Of a stretch of 22,462 nt of DNA, positions 1 to 6,461 are shown one piece after another (the first letter of the stretch is position 1; each line of letters opens with the position of its first letter). The DNA lies in contig CALXSW010000181.1 of NCBI GenBank assembly GCA_944391255.1, forward strand, positions 1 through 22,462. Direction: 5' to 3'. The notes beneath the pieces were generated by a model. The model worked only from the letters and a program-made list of their open reading frames with translations. It did not search any database and was not told the origin of the DNA. The position numbers were made by a program, and so were the translations under genes. The stretch comes from an uncultured Clostridia bacterium (lineage in GTDB: Bacteria; Bacillota; Clostridia; UBA1381).

Positions 1-388
1 CCGGAGACTCAACGCTTTCATACTCACTGTATGTGTAATTTTCATCGTCAAGCTGAAAATTCAAGCAGTGATTAAGTGTCTGAGCTGCAAACTCGCGTGT
101 GGCCGGATCATCAGGTCTGAAATTTTCACCGGCATCAAGCTCAATGACACCAAACTCAACCGCAACCAAAACATCGCGATAATAACTCATATCTGATGAA
201 ATATCACTGAAATAGTTGTCCGGCATATTGCTGTCATCTTCTACAGTCATAGCAAATGTTTCAACCAGCTCTGAGATCCATTCCGCTCGAGTCAGCCCCT
301 CGGCTGCCTTGACCACGATCCCGTTTGCCGGTATTAGCGTAAACACCATACTCATTGCTAATAGCATGCTAAAAAACCTTTTTCTCAT
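1..388 (-). CDS. SLH-domain surface protein, 5' part only
   Basis: The first 129 codons are present; the 3' end runs off the left edge. The start is an ATG preceded by AAAGGGGTG. Residues 1-29 form a typical signal peptide (basic MRKR, hydrophobic stretch, then VKAAE). Residues about 32-110 resemble an S-layer homology (SLH) unit: LTRAEWISELVETF near the start, a YFSDI segment, YYRDVLVAVEFGVI, and then FRPDDPATREFAAQTL, which matches the F.P...ITR.E.A pattern of SLH repeats. SLH domains bind secondary cell-wall polymers, so the product is probably exported and wall-bound. What lies C-terminal to the SLH part cannot be seen, so the activity is unknown. Confidence 0.8.
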   Translation of the reverse strand, partial: MRKRFFSMLLAMSMVFTLIPANGIVVKAAEGLTRAEWISELVETFAMTVEDDSNMPDNYFSDISSDMSYYRDVLVAVEFGVIELDAGENFRPDDPATREFAAQTLNHCLNFQLDDENYTYSEYESVESP

Positions 389-523
389 ATCTTTACACAC
401 CCCTTTTAATTTTATATAACGCTGTTTGCTTATTTTTTTTATTTATTTTTTAACTGCGTTTAAACAAAATCAACGATAAACACATAAAAAAACAAAAAAA
501 TGTGAATATACTTGATCACTAAT

Positions 524-552
524 ATTTTAACATATTATATAATAAAATACAA
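524..552 (-). promoter_or_regulatory. Predicted sigma-A promoter of the SLH protein gene
   Basis: On the minus strand TTGTAT (547-552) is followed after 17 bp by TAAAAT (524-529). It would give a leader of roughly 130 nt, unusually long, A/T-rich and with only a weak CACAT/ATGTG hairpin (481-505). Other AT-rich hexamers are nearby, so the exact start is uncertain. Confidence 0.45.
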
Positions 553-654
553 TGCTTTTGCACAAAAAAACGCTCTATTTGCATAAACAACATATTATAT
601 CATTCACTTCCATAATAATAATTGTCATACTGCTGTTTTCGCACCGAAATCATA

Positions 655-686
655 CAAAAAACATCCCCCGGAAATTCCGAGGGATG
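655..686 (-). terminator. Intrinsic terminator after the P-loop/Asp23-like gene
   Basis: A 12-bp stem with one mismatch (CATCCCTCGGAA pairing with TTCCGGGGGATG on the minus strand) is followed by six U residues. It lies about 40 bp beyond the stop codon at 726. Confidence 0.85.
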
Positions 687-725
687 CTTATAATTTTATA
701 TATGCACTAATTTGAGAGTGAAAGA

Positions 726-1547
726 TCACTCTCCTGTTTCCAACGATTTTACAAGAAAATGTACGCGGCGCATATTTACAGATGTGAGATTTTCAACGAC
801 TGACCTTATTGTGCGCTGCGCTTTTTGACACGTCTTATATATATTTACACCGTATCTCAATGTCGCGGTTATATCCATATGGATCCCGTGTCCTGTCTTG
901 CGTATATTTATATTGTTTATTTTCGTTATCCCGTCTATCTTGAGCGCCTCATGTATCGCAAGCTGTATAACGACCTCATCTGATATTATAAATTCTCCCA
1001 TGTATGAGAATGTCGGTCTTATAATAGACTTGTCCGCCTCCGCGTCCGGCTCCTCTATATCAAGATTTTTCTGAAACTGACGCAGCGGATGAAGGAAATA
1101 GCCTGAAAACTGCTTTTTGATCTCAAGGCTTGGCACAGGTATAACGTGCTTTCCGTCCTCCATTCTCATTCTATTTGCCATTGCCATTTCTTCCGGCGTT
1201 GCTACATCTTCAATATGTACAAAATATTCTATAGGGCCTACCTCAAGACGCTTAGCGATTTTATGAGCCATATTTTCAGACGTTCCCAAGATCATAAGCC
1301 TTTTTATCCGGCTCTTTTTCAGCGCCTTTTTCATTTCAGCCGCATACTCCTCCTGCATAAAAAGCGCGTGCTTGACAGCGGCTATCCTTGTAGCCTCTGT
1401 CTTGGCTGATTTTCCGGCTATTACCTTTCCATGATCAATAAGCAAGCCATCATCTATTATGGCATCGGCGTTATTCGCCTTTGCAACGCCTATCGCTCTG
1501 TAGCTTTTTCCTGTTCCGCTCGGTCCTACAAATGCAATAACATGCAT
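726..1547 (-). CDS. P-loop NTPase with Asp23/Gls24-like C-terminal domain
   Basis: 273 residues; ATG start with GGAGG eight bases upstream. Residues 8-15, GPSGTGKS, are a Walker A motif. Residues 27-60 include IDDGLLI and a GKSAKTEATR segment, and residues 85-91 are MILGTSE. A conserved-looking block GKHVIPVPSLEIKKQF (132-147) leads into a C-terminal part (about 183-270) that resembles the Asp23/Gls24 alkaline-shock fold: FIISDEVVIQLAIHEAL, then GITKINNINI, and a RTIRSVVENLTS helix. Asp23-family proteins are small envelope-associated proteins; fusion to an ATPase suggests a nucleotide-controlled envelope or stress role, but that is inference. It follows rex on the same strand after 194 bp containing a palindromic repeat. 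No substrate is known to me. Confidence 0.75.
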   Translation of the reverse strand: MHVIAFVGPSGTGKSYRAIGVAKANNADAIIDDGLLIDHGKVIAGKSAKTEATRIAAVKHALFMQEEYAAEMKKALKKSRIKRLMILGTSENMAHKIAKRLEVGPIEYFVHIEDVATPEEMAMANRMRMEDGKHVIPVPSLEIKKQFSGYFLHPLRQFQKNLDIEEPDAEADKSIIRPTFSYMGEFIISDEVVIQLAIHEALKIDGITKINNINIRKTGHGIHMDITATLRYGVNIYKTCQKAQRTIRSVVENLTSVNMRRVHFLVKSLETGE

Positions 1548-1695
1548 AGCCTGATCCTCCGTGATTTAAGACTAAAGGGACTGTATCAAACTGTACAGAT
1601 AGAACGAAATTCACCGATCATTGTCATTTGCATGTCTTTACACAAGGGAATGGCTTACCTCTCGTCCGTTCTGCACTATTTTTCTAAAGCCCTGC

Positions 1696-1733
1696 GAGGC
1701 TGCTGCAAACTCGATGAGTTTTACAGCAGCCTC
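1696..1733. repeat. Palindromic intergenic repeat, copy 1
   Basis: A 10-bp perfect stem (GAGGCTGCTG / CAGCAGCCTC) encloses a second 6-bp stem (AAACTC / GAGTTT) with a GAT loop. Neither strand has a U-run after it, so it is not a classical terminator. Its reverse complement aligns with the element at 3691-3726, including the flanking TGATACA. It lies between rex and the P-loop gene. Confidence 0.7.
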
Positions 1734-1741
1734 ACTCTGTA

Positions 1742-2395
1742 TCATTCTTCATTTTCTGTTTTTGATTGATTCTTTACCCTGTATGACAACGTCATAAGCA
1801 TATCTGATAAATGAACATTTTCTATAGGAATATCGTCAGGCAGATCAAGCTCTGAATATGAGAAATTGAGAATGCCCTTTATTCCTCCCTTTGCCAGCCT
1901 TTGAGCCATCTCATGCGCGGCAGCGTGCGGCAGAGTGAGTATAGCTATATCCACATTATTTTCTTTTATATAATTTTCTATTTCCGAATCTGACATGACG
2001 CGTATACCGTTTATCGTAGAGCCAACGATCCTGTTGTCGTTATCAAAAATACCAACAAGCGTAAATCCGCGTTTTGCAAAGGAATTGTGATTCGCCAATG
2101 CCCTGCCCAGATTTCCGGCTCCGACTATTATCATCGTTTCGCCGTCATTAAGGCCGAGTATATCGCCTATTTCATTCAACAGATATTCCACGTTATAGCC
2201 ATAACCCTGCTGACCAAATCCGCCGAAAAAGTTAAAATCCTGACGTATCTGCGACGCCGTGACCTTCATCATCTTAGACAAAGCGTTTGATGAAATACGC
2301 TTTATATCCTGATTCAACAGTTCACGAAGGTAACGATAATATCTCGGCAGACGCTTTACAACAACGTCCGGCACCTTCTTTTCATTTGATTGCAT
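1742..2395 (-). CDS. rex: Redox-sensing transcriptional repressor Rex
   Basis: 217 residues, the usual length of Rex. The N-terminal winged helix (about 10-80) contains RLPRYYRYLREL and the recognition segment SQIRQDFNFFGGFGQQGYGY. A Rossmann NAD(H)-binding domain follows, with VGAGNLGRAL and GIFDND. The C-terminal swapped helix ends in LSDMLMTLSYRV. Rex senses the NADH/NAD+ ratio and represses fermentation and anaerobic respiration genes when NADH is low. The start is an ATG with AGAGAGG nine bases upstream. A TGTTAA half-site overlaps the predicted promoter, but I do not see the full inverted-repeat operator. Confidence 0.97.
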   Translation of the reverse strand: MQSNEKKVPDVVVKRLPRYYRYLRELLNQDIKRISSNALSKMMKVTASQIRQDFNFFGGFGQQGYGYNVEYLLNEIGDILGLNDGETMIIVGAGNLGRALANHNSFAKRGFTLVGIFDNDNRIVGSTINGIRVMSDSEIENYIKENNVDIAILTLPHAAAHEMAQRLAKGGIKGILNFSYSELDLPDDIPIENVHLSDMLMTLSYRVKNQSKTENEE

Positions 2396-2434
2396 GAAAC
2401 TATACCTCTCTTCAAGTAATGCTAATACATCTTT

Positions 2435-2488
2435 ATTTTAACACATTTTATACGATTTGTATAGTCTTTTTTGAAAAAAATTTGTCAA
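2435..2488 (-). promoter_or_regulatory. Predicted promoter region of rex
   Basis: On the minus strand TTGACA (2483-2488) precedes TATA-like hexamers at longer spacing, and a second pair, TATACA (2458-2463) and TAAAAT (2435-2440), has a 17-bp spacer. Which pair is used cannot be decided from sequence. Confidence 0.4.
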
Positions 2489-2501
2489 TCTCATAGTAAT
2501 T

Positions 2502-3656
2502 TTAACTATTTTCACCAAAATTTATACCGAGCATAGATGAGATCAGCTCACCGGCAACCATAAAATACCCTTTTTTATCTACCGCGTTTGCGGCGCAGAG
2601 ATCTATTGTGTCTATCACCTCGCCGCCCTTTACAATATCCATATGGCCTATAACGTCGCCTTCATTTATTGGCGCGGTGAGAGATTCATCTATATATACC
2701 TGCTTCTCCTTCTTATCTGTTTCCATTTTATTCTCCAGATACGATCTTCCCTCTTTTGTAACAGCCTTTACCGTATCGGAAACACCGTTTATAACGTTTG
2801 CTTCCCCCGCTTCTGCTCCCTCCTCTACGGCTCTGTTTATCCTGTAGTTTGCAAATCCGTGATCAAGCGGAGCTTTTGCTGATGAAAAACGTTTATCTGA
2901 TGTAGGCGCGCCTAAAACGACGGCGATGAGCTGCATATTATCCCGAACAGCCGACGCGCTGAGGCAGCACAGAGCCGCGTTTGTAGAACCTGTTTTCAAT
3001 CCGTTGGCGCCGTTATAGAACCTCACACGCCTGTTTGTATTTGCCAGCTGAAATTTTCCGCCGCGCAGCTCATCTGTCCATATAGATGTATAGTCTGTTA
3101 TTTTAGGATGCTTCAAAAGCTCTGACGACATTATTGCGACATCTCTCGCCGATGAATAATGTCCGTCCGCGTCAAGTCCGTTTGTGTTCATAAAATGGGT
3201 ATTTACCATGCCCAGCTCCGCAGCCTTGCTGTTCATCATATCCACAAACGCTGTTTCGCTGCCCGCGATATGCTCAGCCATTGCCACGCATCCATCGTTT
3301 GCCGAGGCTACCGCTATACCTTTAAGCATATCGTTTACCGAAAGAGTTTCGCCCGCTTCAAGGAACATCGTTGAACCGCCGTAGCTCATAGCGTTTTCAC
3401 TTACAGTGACCATATCGTCAAAGCTCATAGCTCCGCTGTCTATCTGCTCCATTATCAACAGCATTGTCATTATCTTTGTCACGCTCGCTATAGGCAGCTG
3501 CTCATCAGCGTTCAATTCATAAAGGACCTCGCCCGTAGAATGCTCGATCAGAATACACGCTTTCGCGTCCACACCGCCTATCTCCTCACCTCTGACACTG
3601 CTCACACCAGAAAAAAACATAATTAAAACAATAAAAAAGCATATTCCCCTCTTCAT
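2502..3656 (-). CDS. Serine-type D-alanyl-D-alanine carboxypeptidase (PBP5/DacF family)
   Basis: 384 residues from the ATG that follows GGAGG by five bases; an upstream in-frame ATG would spoil the signal peptide. Residues 1-24 are a signal peptide. The three penicillin-binding motifs are present: S58-V-T-K61 (nucleophile S58), S118-A-N120 and K221-T-G223. A PBP5-type C-terminal domain follows at about 270-360. The enzyme removes the terminal D-Ala from peptidoglycan stem peptides outside the membrane and so limits cross-linking; in clostridia such enzymes act in vegetative wall or in spore cortex. There is no clear C-terminal membrane anchor. It lies between rex and the ABC operon. Which paralogue (DacA, DacB or DacF) it is cannot be decided here. 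Confidence 0.93.
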   Translation of the reverse strand: MKRGICFFIVLIMFFSGVSSVRGEEIGGVDAKACILIEHSTGEVLYELNADEQLPIASVTKIMTMLLIMEQIDSGAMSFDDMVTVSENAMSYGGSTMFLEAGETLSVNDMLKGIAVASANDGCVAMAEHIAGSETAFVDMMNSKAAELGMVNTHFMNTNGLDADGHYSSARDVAIMSSELLKHPKITDYTSIWTDELRGGKFQLANTNRRVRFYNGANGLKTGSTNAALCCLSASAVRDNMQLIAVVLGAPTSDKRFSSAKAPLDHGFANYRINRAVEEGAEAGEANVINGVSDTVKAVTKEGRSYLENKMETDKKEKQVYIDESLTAPINEGDVIGHMDIVKGGEVIDTIDLCAANAVDKKGYFMVAGELISSMLGINFGENS

Positions 3657-3690
3657 ACAAACCTCCAGATCCTTTTCAGTCTGATACACA

Positions 3691-3726
3691 GAGGCTGTTG
3701 CAAAACTCAGTGAGTTTGCTGCAGCC
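3691..3726. repeat. Palindromic intergenic repeat, copy 2
   Basis: The element GAGGCTGTTGCAAAACTC, then AGT, then GAGTTTGCTGCAGCC forms an imperfect two-part hairpin and is preceded by TGATACACA. It matches the reverse complement of copy 1 (1696-1733) over about 50 bp including the TGATACA flank. It sits between the end of the ABC operon and the carboxypeptidase gene, and it lacks a U-run. Confidence 0.7.
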
Positions 3727-3775
3727 CAGATATTTTCCTTACTATGAGAATATGCTTTCTTTAATTGTTATATTA

Positions 3776-5959
3776 CTATCTCTGAGCCTTTACAAGACTA
3801 TAATACAAGCCTTTCTTCCTCATAAGCTCCTCATGAGTTCCAAACTCTGTAAGCTTTCCCTCGTCTATGACCATGAGCCTGTCAGCATTCTGGAGAGTGG
3901 AGAGCCTGTGTGCGATAGCAAACGTTGTTCTACCCTTTACAAGCCGCTCAAGCGCCTCCTGTATCTGCTGCTCCGTTTCTGTGTCGACCGACGCCGTAGC
4001 CTCGTCAAGTATCAGTATACGCGGATCTGTCAGGACTGCTCTCGCTATTGCAATTCTTTGTCTTTCTCCTCCGGACAGCCTCTGTCCGCGCTCCCCGACA
4101 AGCGTGTCATACCCGTCAGGGAATCCGACTATAAAATCATGAGCGTTAGCTATTTTAGCGGCTCTTATTACCTCATCGATCGATGCGTCCGGTCTTGCAT
4201 ACCGTATATTGTTAAGTATCGTACCCGAAAAAAGGAATACCTCCTGCAGCACCACTCCAAGCTGTGATTTATAAAACGCGCCCGAATATTTTTTTATATC
4301 GACACCGTCTATAAATATCGTTCCCTCATCTGTGTCATACAGCCTCATCAACAGATTTATTATTGTTGACTTGCCCGCTCCTGAATGACCTACAAGTCCT
4401 ATCATCTCGCCGCTCCTGACGCTGAAATTGACGTCTTTTAACACGGCATTATAGCTCTTATATCCAAACGTTACATGAGAAAATTCAACATCGCCCTTTA
4501 TATCTTTTATTACCGGATCAGCTGTATCGCCTATCTCCGGATCCATGTCTGATATCTCAAAAATACGCTCTGTCGCATTCGCAAACTCAGACAATCGCTT
4601 TGGCAGCAGACTGAACCAGTCGAGTCTTGCATAAAGATATGACGCGTATGTTGAAAGCTGCAAAAATTCGCCCGGTGAAAGCTCGTTTCCAAGCACAAGC
4701 TTTCCGCCAAGGAATGTTATAAGTATGCTTCCGGCAGTCATCATAAGCTTTATAGTCGGGACTATCGTATACGCCAGACATTCCACCCTCGTAGTTATAT
4801 TCCTGACAAGAGCCGCGTCTGAACGAAATCTTTCGACTGTCCTGTCCTCCTGCCCGAATGCCTTTACAACCCTTATCCCGTTTAAGACATCGTTCAAAAG
4901 CGCGTTCAAAGTGTCCATGCGCCTGAACTGGTTATGATACAGCCGCTGCATCCTTGTGCGCATCAGCTTTGAAAAGAACAATACAAAAGGTATAGGTATG
5001 ATAGCCAATACAGCCATTTTCCAATTGTACGCGAATAAAATTATCGTCACGCCGACAATAAGGCACAGCTCATTTACAGCCTGCACGGCTATATTCTGAA
5101 CAAAATCTCGCACCCTGTCCGTATCTCTGCTTATTCTGTTCATTATATATCCGACCGTCTGCTCCTCTACATAGCCTATAGACAGATCCTGAACCTTGTT
5201 ATATATCCTCTCCTTAAGATCACGCGCCAGACTCGATCCTGCCACAGACGAAAAGCCCATTCTAAGGATATTCACAACCGCTCCCGCAAGAGAACATAGC
5301 GCTATAAGCATTATATAAAACAATATCCCCGAAAATCCGGCTTCCATTTCTCCGCTTGACATTGGCAAAATAGCATTGTCAACGATACCTTTATTAACTA
5401 CAGGCTGTATCAGCATGACAGCGGTATTGGCAAAAAACAAAAGCAATATAATTATATATATCCATTTGTTCGGTGCGGCAACCGCCATTATCTTTTTTAT
5501 AGAACCGGTCTTGCTCATACAGTATGGACATATCCGGCTGTGACGCCTTAGCCGTTTTCCGCATTTAGGACATTTTGGCTCATCGTCATCGCCTTTTACC
5601 CTGCTTACCTCTCCGGCTGCCATCTCATTTAGTATCCTCTGCGCGTAATAATATCTGCCTATATGCTCCATCGAAAACGACGCTATATATACGCTCTCGC
5701 CGTCTTTTTTTGCCTCAAGCCGTCCGCTTGACGTCAGGTCCACAACAGAATACTCATTAAAATCACTTATCAAATACACGCCGCACAGCTCTTCATCAGT
5801 AAACACAAAAAAGCGTGTCTTTGTAATAACAAAATAGCCGCTGCAATAGCTTTGCCGCTCATTCATGTCAAGCGGCAGACAGTAAAGGATCTCCTCATCA
5901 TTTATATATTTGCGCAGTATCAGCGTTTCCTTTACCGGCAAATCAAATTTTAAGTTCAC
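3776..5959 (-). CDS. ABC exporter (fused membrane and ATPase domains) with N-terminal PH-like domain and zinc ribbon
   Basis: 727 residues, about 130-150 more than a standard half-size exporter. The start is GTG with AGAGGTGAT upstream. Residues 1-115 are an extra domain of predicted strands ending in a helix, possibly PH-like. Residues 130-147 form a four-cysteine zinc ribbon, CPKC-x10-CPYC. The type IV exporter membrane domain spans about 165-460. The ATPase domain has Walker A GHSGAGKS (524-531), signature LSGGERQ (628-634), Walker B with catalytic E653, and switch histidine H684, all intact. It is the third gene of an operon, 13 bp after the DUF1854 gene, and probably pairs with the exporter at 6451-8637. 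The substrate is unknown; see the findings for the DUF1854 link. Confidence 0.9.
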   Translation of the reverse strand: MNLKFDLPVKETLILRKYINDEEILYCLPLDMNERQSYCSGYFVITKTRFFVFTDEELCGVYLISDFNEYSVVDLTSSGRLEAKKDGESVYIASFSMEHIGRYYYAQRILNEMAAGEVSRVKGDDDEPKCPKCGKRLRRHSRICPYCMSKTGSIKKIMAVAAPNKWIYIIILLLFFANTAVMLIQPVVNKGIVDNAILPMSSGEMEAGFSGILFYIMLIALCSLAGAVVNILRMGFSSVAGSSLARDLKERIYNKVQDLSIGYVEEQTVGYIMNRISRDTDRVRDFVQNIAVQAVNELCLIVGVTIILFAYNWKMAVLAIIPIPFVLFFSKLMRTRMQRLYHNQFRRMDTLNALLNDVLNGIRVVKAFGQEDRTVERFRSDAALVRNITTRVECLAYTIVPTIKLMMTAGSILITFLGGKLVLGNELSPGEFLQLSTYASYLYARLDWFSLLPKRLSEFANATERIFEISDMDPEIGDTADPVIKDIKGDVEFSHVTFGYKSYNAVLKDVNFSVRSGEMIGLVGHSGAGKSTIINLLMRLYDTDEGTIFIDGVDIKKYSGAFYKSQLGVVLQEVFLFSGTILNNIRYARPDASIDEVIRAAKIANAHDFIVGFPDGYDTLVGERGQRLSGGERQRIAIARAVLTDPRILILDEATASVDTETEQQIQEALERLVKGRTTFAIAHRLSTLQNADRLMVIDEGKLTEFGTHEELMRKKGLYYSLVKAQR

Positions 5960-5972
5960 TCCGCATCACCTC

Positions 5973-6461
5973 TTACAGCCATATTTCAAGTATGCGCATA
6001 GCTTTTTTGCCCATAGCTCTCGGATCTCTAATCGTATATCTGTTTCCGTCTATATCGATCAGTATAACTCCGCCGCCATTGCTTCTCAAAAGATTGTTTG
6101 CCGGATCACGCATAACAAATTCACGCTTTCCCGCAGATGTCATACAATCCCACAGTATTCTGCCAAACTCCTCATTAGCGTCATACACCTTAGTTATCTC
6201 CGGCGCGAAATAGCGTCGTCTCAGCTCTTCCTCAACGAGCGCCCTTTGGTCACCGTCAAACTTTTTAAGATCCTTTATTATCCCCAATTCCTTATAGTCG
6301 CTGTCGCGAACTGAAAGATATTCGTTCTTATCCGATACGGGGAATGTCCTTACCACATTAACGCGCCCCCTGTACTCTCCGTACTCCGCGCCCAAAAGCT
6401 TCCCCGCCGTTTTAAAAAAGGTTATTTCATTTGCATTTATATATATCAGATCATCCGTCAT
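5973..6461 (-). CDS. DUF1854 family protein
   Basis: 162 residues with no signal peptide or membrane segment, so probably cytoplasmic. The C-terminal half carries features I associate with DUF1854: GREFV-like sequence (KREFVMRDP, residues about 113-121), a GGVILIDIDGNRYTIRD block, and a closing helix KKAMRILEIWL. The ATG has AGGAG seven bases upstream and overlaps the last 11 bases of the preceding exporter gene, which suggests translational coupling; the second exporter follows after 13 bp. I recall that DUF1854 proteins are annotated next to ABC transporters in cyanophycin gene clusters of proteobacteria, but no cyanophycin gene is in this window. Its likely role is as a cytoplasmic partner of the transporter pair, by inference from context only. 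Confidence 0.8.
   Translation of the reverse strand: MTDDLIYINANEITFFKTAGKLLGAEYGEYRGRVNVVRTFPVSDKNEYLSVRDSDYKELGIIKDLKKFDGDQRALVEEELRRRYFAPEITKVYDANEEFGRILWDCMTSAGKREFVMRDPANNLLRSNGGGVILIDIDGNRYTIRDPRAMGKKAMRILEIWL

Larger units (their letters stand above)
389..725. other. AT-rich intergenic region, no gene seen
   Basis: Apart from the predicted promoter of the SLH gene and the terminator of the P-loop gene, this 337-bp stretch holds long A and T runs. I see no convincing ORF with a ribosome-binding site and no tRNA or structured RNA. Confidence 0.7.

Noticed and set aside
481..505. CACAT/ATGTG hairpin in the leader of the SLH gene
   Set aside because: A five-base stem with a long A-rich loop is likely to arise by chance in this AT-rich stretch.
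2420..2450. Possible Rex operator upstream of rex
   Set aside because: Only one TGTTAA half-site is visible; the second half does not match the TTAACA partner.
3698..4267. 189-codon plus-strand ORF opposite the ATPase domain of the second exporter
   Set aside because: It covers the reverse complement of the Walker B and signature region and does not resemble a protein.
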